DNA from: Silurus meridionalis
Lineage: Eukaryota; Chordata; Actinopteri; Siluriformes; Siluridae
DNA length: 64,000 nt
Reading direction: 5' to 3'
Assembly (NCBI RefSeq): GCF_014805685.1
Contig: NC_060891.1
Span: 26,616,879 to 26,680,878 of the forward strand
Below the pieces are notes generated by a model that made no database searches, was not told the DNA's origin, and saw nothing but the letters and a program-made list of their open reading frames with translations. Position 1 is the stretch's first letter, and every line of letters starts with the position of its first letter. Positions 46,736-57,705 of this stretch are shown piece after piece. The translations under genes and the position numbers were made by a program.

Positions 46736-46753
46736 ATGTCAGCGCTGAAAAAG
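46736..46753 (+). CDS. dlgap2: candidate dlgap2 first coding exon
   Basis: ATG with A at -3, encoding MSALKK, followed by a possible donor GTTGGT at 46754. It ends in phase 0, which is what the 57570 exon requires. It sits just after the CpG-rich interval, where a first exon would be expected. Human DLGAP2 also begins with a very short first coding exon. The donor is weak and six codons carry no homology information, so this is a positional guess. Confidence 0.27.
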
Positions 46754-47377
46754 GTTGGTGTGCAGCTTATATCGCACGCACGCACGCACGCGCACACACA
46801 CGCGAGCGCTCGCAGCACCTAAATGCACGTGCATGTACGGGTTGAATGCATGAGGATTACATTTTGATTGAAAATAAGAAGAGAAGAAAAAATAGGGTGC
46901 ATAATGATGCATGAAAGCAAACAGGGGGGTTCAATTTGAGTGCAGATGAGTTTATTAGATCTCAGCAAGCATGATAGAAATGACTTTTGTGCATAACATG
47001 GATGGATTTTGGAAAAAAAAGTGGATGAGTTATTTGCTGGAAGTTTGCACCAAAGTTTAACTAAGTGTCATTTCCGACTACTTTGGATTCAACAGACACC
47101 TATTTTGCATTATGGACGCTGGTTTGGGTCAGAAATGACTGAGATGAACTGTGTGCATGAAGAATTTCACATCAGTCCATAAGCCCAGAATATTTCCCAG
47201 GTTCCTTATAGTGATCTGATCCTGATATCTTGCAAAGCTCTGTTTCTGCTCACGTGAATATGAAAGGAGCGATGATGTAGATTCGAGTGCATTCATAGAA
47301 AAGGACACTGTACATCTGATGCAAAAGAAGGGAGAAGGAAAAGTGCATGGACAATGATGGACAGATTTCTATTGAAC

Positions 47378-47381
<4 letters not shown>

Positions 47382-47432
<51 letters not shown>
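47382..47432. repeat. (GA)n microsatellite
   Basis: About 25 GA units. A shorter GA run is at 47585-47600. Confidence 0.96.
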
Positions 47433-47437
<5 letters not shown>

Positions 47438-47739
47438 GAAGCGTTTTTTTCATATTTGTATTGAGTCGAAAGGAAGCCAACGAGATGGAGTGGTGCATGT
47501 GCATGGAAGAAAGAAGGATGAGGGATGAAGAGAGATGAGGACAAGAAAGACATGATGAGAGGATGGGGCAACTAAGAGGCTGAAAGAGAGAGAGAGAGAA
47601 AGATCACAGCATGACCTTGCCTGAACAGTTTCCTGAAAGCAAGATGAGGAATAACGTGTACACGGGTTACATAATCCGTAACACAATTCCCGCTAGCTGC
47701 GTAAGGAGGACATAGTGGACACATCGAAATATATAACTC

Positions 47740-47835
47740 ATTTGGGACATTTTTGGGAAAAACCCTCTGAGACCCTCAGAAACCTTGAGAGGAACCGGAC
47801 TCATTACTGAATATCTATTGATTACAGTTTTATTA
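47740..47835 (+). repeat. interspersed repeat family 2 fragment
   Basis: GGGAAAAACCCTCTGAGACC and CTTGAGAGGAACCGGACTCA. The same family is at 37610-37735 (reverse), 54345-54540, 58345-58460 and 62697-62900. Unclassified. Confidence 0.6.
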
Positions 47836-47884
47836 TACATACGTTTATTCATTCACATTTATTGAACGAATCCATCACCACTCA

Positions 47885-48222
47885 TTTACTTCATACGGAC
47901 TAAAGTACTGGGAAACCTGATTTTACAGCATGATACAAAAATGCACAAAGCTCCATGGAGATGTGCCTTCCATGGGTTAGAGTGAAAGATCTCCTGCTAT
48001 GGAGCTTCATACTGTTTTTTAGTGATGGGACATCCAAGTACATACTAGTCAGGTGTCCACAAACTAGTGCTCTTATAAGAGCAAATAGGAACTGAATGTG
48101 GAATGAGATGTTTCCACATAAATCTCCACAACATCTAGTGGAACATCTGCCCAGAGAAGTGGAATTTATTATTATTGGATTATGGTCAGGTGTCCACAAA
48201 CTTTTGTCTATATAGTGTATTT
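47885..48222 (-). mobile_element. MITE family 1 copy with intact right terminus
   Basis: Ends TCAGGTGTCCACAAACTTTT then GTCTATATAGTG at about 48220, which defines the family's terminal repeat. Confidence 0.7.
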
Positions 48223-48246
48223 CCAGATTTCCACATTATATTTTTC

Positions 48247-48250
<4 letters not shown>

Positions 48251-48310
<60 letters not shown>

Positions 48311-48381
48311 TCCTTCTCATTTAAAATGCAGGTATGTGAAGCCACCAAATGGATGAATAAACAAGGGCAAGGTGCATAATA

Positions 48382-48425
<44 letters not shown>

Positions 48426-48544
48426 GTAAAGACTAAGAGAAAGAAAAGCTGTGAAGCATTCTTCTTATTTATAATGCAGGTGTGTGAAAATATTCTCACT
48501 GGGCTGCTCTACAGGTCCACAGTATGGATGAATGAACAAAGCAA

Positions 48545-48593
<49 letters not shown>

Positions 48594-48647
48594 CAAACAT
48601 TTGACGTGAGTCAAGCAGAATACAGAGAATGTAAGGATGTTTTGGAG

Positions 48648-48710
<63 letters not shown>

Positions 48711-48762
48711 CAAACATTTGACGTGAGTCAAGCAGAATACAGAGAATGTAAGGTTGTTTTGG

Positions 48763-48823
<61 letters not shown>
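48251..48823. repeat. cluster of five (GT)n tracts in a partly tandem array
   Basis: GT tracts at 48251-48306, 48382-48423, 48547-48592, 48652-48710 and 48765-48823. The last three are separated by near-identical 57-58 bp spacers (TTTGACGTGAGTCAAGCAGA..GTTTTGGAGGTGTG), giving a period of about 116 bp. The first spacers share AATGCAGGT.TGTGAA and GGATGAAT.AACAA. Confidence 0.9.
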
Positions 48824-48826
<3 letters not shown>

Positions 48827-49009
48827 CAGAACTGTGGTGTGAGAGGAAACAGTCAATCAGCTTCTCTGTTCTTCTGCAGTGTAATCCTCCATTCTGTTCT
48901 TAAACAGATTACAGATTATATTAACAGTACAGTAACTTTATTCCTATCGGTTTATTCGTCTCGTTTTTGTAATGACGTTAAAAAAAAGATTACGATATTA
49001 AAGTCTTAG

Positions 49010-49470
49010 CAATACGAGAATGGAGTTGAAATATTGCGAGGATAAAGTCTTAATTACGAGAATGAAGTCGTAGCAGTATGAGAATAAAGTAAAAATTACG
49101 ATAATAAAGTGGAAATTATGAGAATAAATTCGAAATTACGAGAATAAATTCGAAATTACGGAAATCAAGTTGCAGCAATACGAGAATAAAGTCGAAATAT
49201 TTTAAGAATAAAGTCTAAAATACGAGAATAACGTCGCAGCAGCAGAAGAATAGAGTAGGAATTCCGAAAATAAAGTAGAAATTACAAGAATTAAAGTCGA
49301 AATTACGAGAATAAAGTCGAAATTACGAGAATCAAGTTGAAATTGCAAGAATAAAGTTGTAGCAATACGAGAATAAAGTTGAAATTAGGAGAATACATTG
49401 GAAAATACGAGAATGAAGTCGAAATTAGGGAAATGAAATCGGAATTACGAGAATAAAGTGAAAATACTGT
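49010..49470. repeat. minisatellite of about 20 bp, GAGAATAAAGTCGAAATTAC type
   Basis: About 20 imperfect units with alternating GTCGAAATTAC and GTTGTAGCAATAC spacers. The unit is the same as the subterminal repeats of the transposon at 6254-6897, so the array may have expanded from such an element end. Confidence 0.85.
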
Positions 49471-49724
49471 CACTACAACTTAATGTTTTATTTTTTTTGA
49501 GAATTAAAGAAATGTTTAATTAAATTCAACTAAATGTAAACATTTTAATAAAGAAATGTTTTTAAAATCCGCTTGTTAAAACACCTGAAACCTGAAATCT
49601 CGTCTCTAAATGTATAAATGCGATAATGATTTGGGACGCAGCCGGTAACGACTGTACACTAAATGAGGATGCACTTAGTGAATCTTCTCACTTCTACAAA
49701 ATGCCTGTGTCTTATACTGTATTG

Positions 49725-49730
<6 letters not shown>

Positions 49731-49784
<54 letters not shown>

Positions 49785-49871
49785 CCTTTCTTAATGTGAT
49801 TTTCAAGCCTGATTAAGGCAGGAGTTGTGTGTTAAATGAGGTGTTGTGTTTGAGTTAAATAAACTATAAGG

Positions 49872-49917
<46 letters not shown>
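49731..49917. repeat. (CA)n and (GT)n microsatellites in opposite orientation
   Basis: CA run at 49731-49782 and GT run at 49875-49917, about 92 bp apart, so the two tracts could pair as a long hairpin. Confidence 0.93.
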
Positions 49918-49919
<2 letters not shown>

Positions 49920-50019
49920 TATAAAGGATAGAAGAAGAAACAGTAAGTAAAGGAGAACGGGTTCTAATGAGAATGCTGAGAGGTGCAGAGAAGAAAATTG
50001 AATAGATGGATATATGGAT

Positions 50020-50140
50020 TAATATATGCATGGATGGATGGATAGATGAGTGAATTAGTGGTTAGGCAGATGTATGAAAATACAATTAATTGGAGGATGG
50101 ATAGATGGATGGATGGATGGATGGATGGATGGATGGTTAA
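50020..50140. repeat. (GGAT)n microsatellite
   Basis: Interrupted GGAT units, the longest perfect block being 50099-50133. Confidence 0.9.
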
Positions 50141-50261
50141 ATGACTGTATGGATAGATAGATTGACAGATGAAAAAACAGATGGATCTATGAATATTTGT
50201 ATGTATGTAAGATAATTACATTCTCTGAATGTTGCCTCTGTTACATCATGTTTGTACATCA

Positions 50262-50700
50262 TTCCTGCATCCATCCATCCATCCATTCATCCATCCATCC
50301 ATGATTCAATGAGTCTATCTAATGAATACATTTGTAAATCCATCCATCCGTCCATCCATCCATCCATCCATCCATCCATCCATCCATCCATCCATCCATC
50401 CATCCATCTATTCTTCCATCCATCCTTCCATCAATGGTTTAATGAGTCCATCCAATTCATAAATGTATGAATCCATCCATCCATCCATCCATCCATCCAT
50501 CCATCCATCCAGCCACCCACCCACCCACCTATTCACTTGGTCACCAGTTCCTCTGTCCATTCTCCTGTCCATCTACATCAGTGCATGCATTCCCCCATTG
50601 TTCATGCAGCCCTCTGTCTATTCATCCATCTTTCACTCTGTAACTCTATCCATCCATCCATCCATCCATCCATCCATCCATCCATCCATCCATCTATTTA
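50262..50700. repeat. (ATCC)n microsatellite arrays
   Basis: Four ATCC blocks (50266-50303, 50338-50428, 50471-50512, 50648-50696) with short spacers, inverted relative to the GGAT block on the left. Open frames over it (HPSIHPSI) are artefacts. Confidence 0.93.
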
Positions 50701-50984
50701 TCCACCAAGCTATCAGTTTATCTAGAATGCACAACGATGAAGATGTATTACAGAAACAGGTTAAGAGCTCTCATCAGTGTGATCAGCTTCTGTGTGAACA
50801 TCTACCTGTTCACTCTGTAAAAAACACACCCCACCAACTCCACACTATATTTATTAAGCATTTATAAAGTCTTATTATATCTTTGAAAGGATCCATCAGA
50901 GGGTGACTGGTCTTTAAAGATAAAGAACTAACAGAGATATTTATGCTGTTGCTGGAGATGTCATGTATATGGTTTCATTTGCTG

Positions 50985-51270
50985 TTCTAATAACCTCCAC
51001 TCTTCTGGGTAGATGTTCTACTAGATGTTGTGGAGATTTGTGGATAGTGTTAGTAAAGTCAGGTACTGATGTAGGTAAGGCGAGAGGCCTGGGGTGAAGT
51101 CAGTGTTCACCTTCATCATGTGTTAATAGGGTTGGAGCTCGATAGCAGGAGTTCTTTCACTCCAACCCATGTAGAGCAGACCTTCATAGAGCCGGCTTTG
51201 TGCACTGGAGCATTTTCATGCTGGAACAGGTTTGGGTCTCCTAGTTCAAGTTAAGGCAAAATGTATAAAG
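50985..51270 (-). mobile_element. MITE family 1 copy
   Basis: CACTCTTCTGGGTAGATGTT through TTCATGCTGGAACAGGTTTG. Left terminus not preserved. Confidence 0.65.
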
Positions 51271-51572
51271 CACCTTTAACTGTAATCTGAAAGTAGTTTA
51301 AAAATGTTCTCTTGGCTACTAATCTAAAACAGGGTCTTGTCTTTGTACATATGTTGTTTTTTTTTGTGTGCCATTGTGGTCATTTAAGTGAGAACAACTG
51401 CACAGGTATTATAGTTAATCAACTCATTGCATTCATTATACATTAAGTTCCTTCAATAGAGAGTAAATTGAGAAATCATGTCAAATATGTTAGTCTGGAT
51501 TAATAATCTGGAGAAAAAATGCTGACCCTCGTCACTAGTTGCCCACCCCTGCTTTAGTTGTAATATATATTG

Positions 51573-51577
<5 letters not shown>

Positions 51578-51632
<55 letters not shown>
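51578..51632. repeat. (TA)n microsatellite
   Basis: About 27 TA units. Confidence 0.95.
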
Positions 51633-51635
<3 letters not shown>

Positions 51636-51769
51636 TTATGTTTTTGTTAACAAATTCATTAAACCTTAGTGTCATAATCCTGTGATTTGCAGCTACACTA
51701 CTGTCTGAAACCTAATCACATCTTCTGGCCAATCAGAATTGAGAATTGGCATGTTCGTTAAAAAAAAAC

Positions 51770-51814
51770 CTAAAGAAAGAAAGAAAGGAAAGAAAGAAAG
51801 GAAAGAAAGAAAGA
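51770..51814. repeat. (AAAG)n microsatellite
   Basis: Interrupted AAAG/AAGG units. Confidence 0.88.
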
Positions 51815-52134
51815 TGCTTTATAGTTGTAGTAGGACTGTAACAGGAGTAATGATCTTCACCCTGTCTGACTTCACGGTAGATTGTTTCACCGCATTGTTT
51901 CGGCTCATTTAATCTGTCCGGCGTTCTCGGACTAGCAGTCGCTCTTAAATTTAGTGATCTCTCGCAGCGGGAGTGTGTGGCATGAGTGAAGAGGAGCTCT
52001 TCAGCTTCATTAAACCTTCCATCCAAATGGAACAAAGCTTAAACGACCTTTCCTGCATGAAACTTTTTAAAACAAAATATATATATAAAACGCCTAAATC
52101 TAATCTAGTCTGTAATGAAGAGGAAAAGCTACAC

Positions 52135-52440
52135 AATACGCACAAAAGTATTGGGACACCTGACCTTTCCGGCCTTATTTTTATGGGATGATAGATGATT
52201 TTTTATTCCCTTCTCATTAACTAGGAGACCCAAACTTGGTCAAAACTTTCCCTCACCTCAACTCACCTACATCACTACCTGACTTGATTAACACCATTGT
52301 AGCTGGACACTAGAACATCTTGGTAGAGTGGATCTCATTAAAACAGAAGGACGTCTATATATAGGATGAGCTCCATGAACATCTGCTTTACATGGAAGAT
52401 CTCCTGCTATAGAGCTCAACCCTATTGAGCCAGGGTAAGA
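52135..52440 (+). mobile_element. MITE family 1 copy
   Basis: Begins ATACGCACAAAAGTATTGGG and holds AACTAGGAGACCCAAACTTG and GGAAGATCTCCTGCTATAGA. Confidence 0.66.
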
Positions 52441-53410
52441 CTTGGAGAACATCAGTGGGGAACCAAACATGACATATATGATAACAAACCCGTCTGACTC
52501 AATAGCAATGATGAGACAGAATGAATAAAAACAATGCAATAATTGCATGAAAACACAGCAGTCTCTTTCCAGTCTCCTAAACCCTGCACATGGGCAGTCG
52601 AGGTTCTCGAAATGTTTTTTTTAATCACACTACATTGTGTCACATTGAAGCAGCTCGTATTTTATTACTGGATGGTTTAAAAAAAATCTCTTGTAGTATG
52701 ACTGACAGTCTAATATACTAAAGGTCTATTTCACTGCACATGAGATGCCTGGAGATCACCTCACTTGAGACACGCTGTTCCGAATCGGTGCACTCACATC
52801 ATAAATATGGATTCCACATGTCCTTCATCCATACTTCTTTCATGTCTATTTGAGCAGGCGGCGAACACGAGCACTGTTCCCGCAGTTCCAGAATGCTCCA
52901 TGCATTCACTTCAACCGGGGGTCAATTGCTTATAGAGTAACCCCGTGTTAGTGTGTCTGGCCTTTGGACCGAGTTACTGATTCGCAGTGCCCCACGGAGA
53001 TAGAGGCTTTGGGTTCTAGATGCTTCTTTCGCCCATCGTGCAAATTGTTTGTGTTTTTCCACGCTGCCGTATGGACAGGTAGAGTTTGGAAGCGCCCTTG
53101 CGTGAAATTACTCTATGGTCTGTCTCAATTCCTTACTAACTCATTCTCTTTTTCTTTTCTTTTTTTTTCTCGTTCTCTGTCCACCGGGGATCGGACTGCA
53201 GGTTTTTCATGCTTCCGCATCCGTATTAGCATTCTAAGGCCGTCCTGAAAGTTCTGCCGGACGAGACAGCTTGAGAGGGTTTTTTTTTGGCTTCTTGAGA
53301 AGCTCCAGTCTCCAAACTGCAGCTCCAAGATTGATTCTGCTAATGTTGCTTTCGTTCAGCTGCAATTTGTGTCGCCTGGATGAAAAGTGATTTAATGGCA
53401 AATTGGAAAT

Positions 53411-53804
53411 AACTACATTAACACTGATGATCTCTTCATCATGGCACCTGTTGGTGGGTGGATTTATTTATTAGGCAGCAGGTGAACATTTTCTCTTCAA
53501 AGCTGATGTCAGAAGCAGGAAAAATGGGCGTATGGATTTGAGCGAGGTTGAAAAATTGTGATGTCCAGACGACTGGGTCGGAACGTCTCCAAAACTGCAG
53601 CTCTTGTGGGATGTTCCTGGTCTGCAGTGGTCCATATTGCTCCAAAGTGCTCATAGGGAGAAACAGTGGTGAAAGGGCGACAGGGTCGTGGGGGACGAGG
53701 CTGGTTGATGCACGTGGGGAGCGAAAGCTGGTCCGTGTGGTCCGATCCAACAGACGAGTTACAATATTAGGCAGGTGGTTATAATGTTATGGCTGATCTG
53801 TGTA
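53411..53804 (+). mobile_element. internally deleted Tc1-like element, copy 3
   Basis: Same 5' region as copies 1 and 2, but the deletion joins AACAGACGAG directly to TTACAATATTAGGCAGG. This copy therefore lost a larger piece or arose separately. Confidence 0.72.
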
Positions 53805-53992
53805 TTAATATAAATGTACAATATGGAATATGTATATTGTATATACAACTGTACAACATTATACACATTGTATATACAGATAATATGTAGATACGAGGAT
53901 AATCTACGATATACTATAAATACACTAAATACAGTTATATACACTATTATATATTATATGCTAATAAATACATTTAAAACCTAAAGAAAGTA

Positions 53993-54080
53993 AAGAAAGA
54001 GGCAGATGTAGAGGACGGAGGTATGGAGAAGGATGATCTGCTGTGGGGACCCCTAATGGGAGCAGCCGAAAGAAGAAGAA
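53993..54080 (+). mobile_element. LINE family L, extreme 3' end
   Basis: GAGGCAGATGTAGAGGACGG followed by ATCTGCTGTGGGGACCCCTA and a GCCGAAAGAAGAAGAA tail. Confidence 0.7.
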
Positions 54081-54344
54081 ATACTGAAGCCCGGCTGTAT
54101 TTTCTCTCAGTCCTCACAAAATCGTTCATTTTCCAATTTAGTAAAATTCCTCAGATGTTGTAATCTCTTCTTCTTGATTGACAAAAGCAGCATTCATTGC
54201 TTTGAAGTGTCACAAAGCTTTCCACAATCCTTGCTCGGAGCGACTGGGTGAAGTTGCTGAGCTGTGGGTTACAGCTGCTTTCAAAATTTTTCCCCATGAA
54301 ACCAGAAAGCTTTAGGTGCAGAGAGATGAAATTAAAAAAAATCA

Positions 54345-54545
54345 AGTTTTCTTTTCTATATTTCATTTGTGTAGCACTTTTAACAATGGACATTGTCTCA
54401 AAGCAAGTTAGTGCCTATAAGTTTATCCTAAATGAGCGAGCCAGTGGCAAAAGTGGCAAAATAGAACTTCTTGAGATGATGTAATAATAAAAACCTTGAG
54501 AGGAACCAGACTCAGATGGGAACCCATCCTCACTGAATGTCATTC
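54345..54545 (+). repeat. interspersed repeat family 2
   Basis: GCACTTTTAACAATGGACAT, TTATCCTAAATGAGCGAGCC and ACCTTGAGAGGAACCAGACT. The full arrangement is seen again at 62697-62900. Confidence 0.6.
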
Positions 54546-54818
54546 ATTTCCAATTACATGGACAGGTTTTAGAAATACTTATCACATCATGATTAGAAGT
54601 TGACCGATTAATCAGTTTTGCCAATAGCTGAAACTATCACCCCTTCGGCAGAAATCCATATTGATAGTTTTTCCGGGTAGTGTCTGATGCTGAAGCGGCT
54701 GAGAAAGTCCGCTGTCATTACGAGAGCGACCTCTAGAGGCAAAAACACAATACGTGTTGTGTGTTTTTTATGTGAGACTTTATGTTTTTACGTGCTGCAT
54801 GTAGAGCGCTATATTACA

Positions 54819-55102
54819 CAGTAATCCCAGTGTATCGCGGTGGTTACGTTCCAAAATCGGCCGCGATAAACGAAAAACCACGATAAACGGACACCACCCC
54901 AAAAATGCTATTTTATGTATACGGTACTGTACTGTATTAACCTTTTACGTAATTTTATGATTAATAATTATATTATTAATACATTTCATTATTTCAACAT
55001 AAAACTATAAAAACAATTCCCTGGTTTTTAGGTCTATCATGACCAATTCTGGGATAAACGGTGGCTGCGAGATTCGAACTGCGGTAAAGCAGGGGATTAC
55101 AG
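54819..55102. mobile_element. pogo-like MITE (about 284 bp)
   Basis: Ends CAGTAATCCC and, as complement, CTGTAATCCC. TA follows the right end. GTATCGCGGTGG on the left and a GCGGTAAAGC segment on the right resemble pogo-family termini. No coding capacity. Confidence 0.55.
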
Positions 55103-55648
55103 TATATACAATTAATATAATTATATTTATTAATTTAAGTAACATAATTTACACACTCACACACGCACACGTATATTTACAGTCAATCTCCTGGAGGCAT
55201 GGTGTGGGCGGGGCTAAAGAATCACCAGCAGTTGCAGCTTTGTGTAGCGATTGTCTGCAGCTGTGGCATCGCTATACATAATACAGCTTCAAACATTTTA
55301 TAGTCTGAACTACGGCTAACAATCAGATCCAGACATAAATATTTGATCTGGAATTGTGTGTTCATTTTATAGACGTTTATTCTGGCTGAACATGAGCCTC
55401 CTATGGTCCAAACCTCCCCACCCTTGCTGCTGTGAAGAACGCTGCTGCATTGTCTTGTCGGTCTCTAATTTTGTGCTATAGCTCATTTAGGAGGTACAGC
55501 AGATGTTTTGTACATTGCATATTTTTTTTTTAGGGAAACAAGCAAATCTGTGCTTAGCAGAGCGTCATAAATGGCTTTCTATCCACCGGAGTCTTCACTG
55601 CCGGGTGTTAATGCGAAATTATACAAGCTGGAGTGAATAAGAAACACA

Positions 55649-55694
<46 letters not shown>
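55649..55694. repeat. (CA)n microsatellite
   Basis: About 22 CA units. Confidence 0.96.
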
Positions 55695-55695
<1 letters not shown>

Positions 55696-55949
55696 AGCCC
55701 TTATCTCTTAGCTTTTCTTTCCCTAATGTTCTTTTCTCTTATCATTCTTGTCTCCTGACTCAGCCTGAGCCTGAGCCAGCTCTTGACTCTGTGCAAACAC
55801 TCATGATTGCTTGTGGCTGAGTGATCAGTGTGACACACACTGTATGGTTTCAGGGTGTGTTTCTGCGCAGGTTTAACACGGATCTGCTTTAACATTGTCA
55901 ACAATTCATGCTATGTATAATACATTAAAGGAGGGACACCAGTCTTTTC

Positions 55950-57190
55950 AATAGGTACAGAGGCCACACCCCCTTCACAATAACTTACAGATACAGATGC
56001 CACACCCCCTTCACTATAACGTACAGATACAGATGCCACACCCCCTTCACTATAACTTACAGATACAGATGCCACACCCCTTCACTATAACTTACAGATA
56101 CAATGGCCACACCCCCTTCACTATAACTTACAGATACAGATGCCACACCCCCTTCACTACAACGTACAGATACAGATGCCACACCCCTTCACTATAACTT
56201 ATAGATACAGATGCCACACCCTCTTCACTATAACTTACAGATACAATGGCCACACCCCCTTCACTATAACTTACAGATACAGATGCCACACCCCCTTCAC
56301 TATAACTTACAGATACAGATGCCACACCCCCTTCACTATAACTTATAAACACAGAGCCTCACCCTCTTTACTATAACCTACAGATACAGATGCCACACCT
56401 TCACTATAACTTACAGTTACAGAAACCACACACCCTTGACTATAACTTACAGAAACAGAGGCCACACCCCCTTCACTATAACTTACAGTTTCAGAAGCCA
56501 CACCCCCTTGACTATAACTCACAAATACAGAGGCCATCCTCTTTACTATAACTTACAGATACAGATGCACACCCCTTCACTATAACTTATAAACACAGAG
56601 CCTCACCCTCTTTACTATAACCTACAGATAGATGCCACACCCCTTCACTATAACTTACAGTTACAGAAACCACACACCCTTGACTATAACTTACAGAAAC
56701 AGAGGCCACACCCCCTTCACTATAACTTACAGTTTCAGAAGCCACACCCCCTTGACTATAACTCACAAATACAGAGGCCATCCTCTTTACTATAACTTAC
56801 AGATACAGATGCCACACCCCTTCACTATAACCTACAGTTACAGAAGCCACACCCCCTTGACTATAACTTACAGATACAGATGCCACACCCCCTTGACAAT
56901 AACTTACAGATACAGAGGCCACACCTCTTCACTATAACTTACAGATACAGATGGCACACCCCATTTACTAAAACTTATAGACATGGATCCACACCCCCTT
57001 CACTATCATTTACAAATACAGATGCCACACCCCTTTACCATAACGTACAGATGCAGAGGCCACACCTCTTTCACCATGACACATTTTAAGAGGTCACATC
57101 TCACAGCTCCCATAGCGAGACAGAAAGGTGCACAAGGCCACGCCTCCTTCACTGTGACTGACAGACACAGAAGCCACGCCCCTACCTGTT
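55950..57190. repeat. minisatellite of about 35 bp, complement of the GTGTGGC type
   Basis: About 33 units containing CTTACAGATACAGATGCCAC and ACCCCCTTCACTATAA. The complement reads GTGAAGGGGGTGTGGCATCT, close to the units at 1-1010. A higher-order duplication of about 240 bp is visible (56340-56540 versus 56585-56780). It ends about 380 bp before the dlgap2 exon. Confidence 0.92.
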
Positions 57191-57306
57191 TCCTGATAGT
57201 GTAGATGTACTGTATTAGGAATATTCATTTTCTGGTTGCTCTTTGGTTCATTTGGTTCCACATGAAGGCAGTTTCACTATCAAAATCCTCACCCACGCAG
57301 TAAGCA

Positions 57307-57309
<3 letters not shown>

Positions 57310-57371
<62 letters not shown>
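57310..57371. repeat. (CA)n microsatellite upstream of the dlgap2 exon
   Basis: About 31 CA units. Confidence 0.96.
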
Positions 57372-57373
<2 letters not shown>

Positions 57374-57461
57374 TGCACAGTTTTGGAAAAATACCTGGCA
57401 GAGATTTAATGCGCTGCGAAAAACCTGCTCTCTAATTGGTGGTCATTTACAGTGCATTCAT

Positions 57462-57462
<1 letters not shown>

Positions 57463-57513
<51 letters not shown>
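57463..57513. repeat. (CT)n tract upstream of the dlgap2 exon acceptor
   Basis: About 25 CT units ending some 57 nt before the exon. On the transcript strand it is a strong pyrimidine tract of the kind bound by PTB. Confidence 0.95.
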
Positions 57514-57518
<5 letters not shown>

Positions 57519-57569
57519 TCTCTCTCTGTCTGCTTTTGACATCTCCGTTGTTCTTTTTTTCCACAACAG

Positions 57570-57624
57570 GTGCTACCGAGTATACTGCAGAAGCATTGCT
57601 GTATCTTTCCAGATAGGAAGTCAG
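57570..57624 (+). CDS. dlgap2: dlgap2 N-terminal coding exon (DLG-associated protein 2)
   Basis: A pyrimidine-rich acceptor ending CCACAACAG precedes a 55-nt exon, and donor GTAAAC follows at 57625. In phase 0 it reads VLPSILQKHCCIFPDRKS plus one base. This matches the start of human DLGAP2 as I recall it (VLPGILQKHCCILPDR after a five-residue first exon). DLGAP2 (SAPAP2/GKAP family) is a postsynaptic scaffold that links PSD-95 guanylate-kinase domains to Shank. The gene's large later exons (GKAP repeats, GH1 domain) are not in the window, so dlgap2 continues to the right. Adjacency to erich1 agrees with human 8p23.3. CA microsatellites flank the exon on both sides and a CT tract lies just upstream of it. 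Confidence 0.82.
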
Positions 57625-57642
57625 GTAAACACAGATGCCTGT

Positions 57643-57649
<7 letters not shown>

Positions 57650-57700
<51 letters not shown>
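57650..57700. repeat. (CA)n tract downstream of the dlgap2 exon donor
   Basis: About 25 CA units starting 25 nt after the donor. Intronic CA repeats near a donor can bind hnRNP L (established knowledge). Confidence 0.95.

Positions 57701-57705
<5 letters not shown>

Larger units (their letters stand above)
45930..46800. promoter_or_regulatory. CpG-rich island between erich1 and dlgap2
   Basis: CpG dinucleotides cluster here, unlike the depleted flanks: GCGCGCGAGC near 45980, alternating GCGCGCGC stretches at 46555-46600, and CGCACGCACG runs to 46800. Some of this is simple (CG/CA) repeat, so part of the apparent island may be microsatellite. Confidence 0.5.

Noticed and set aside
46489..46822. 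open frames across the CpG-rich interval
   Set aside because: Driven by CG/CA simple repeats. Only the short MSALKK candidate was kept, because its phase fits dlgap2.
52964..53248. 94-codon plus-strand open frame
   Set aside because: No recognisable domain; ends in a poly-T stretch with low complexity.
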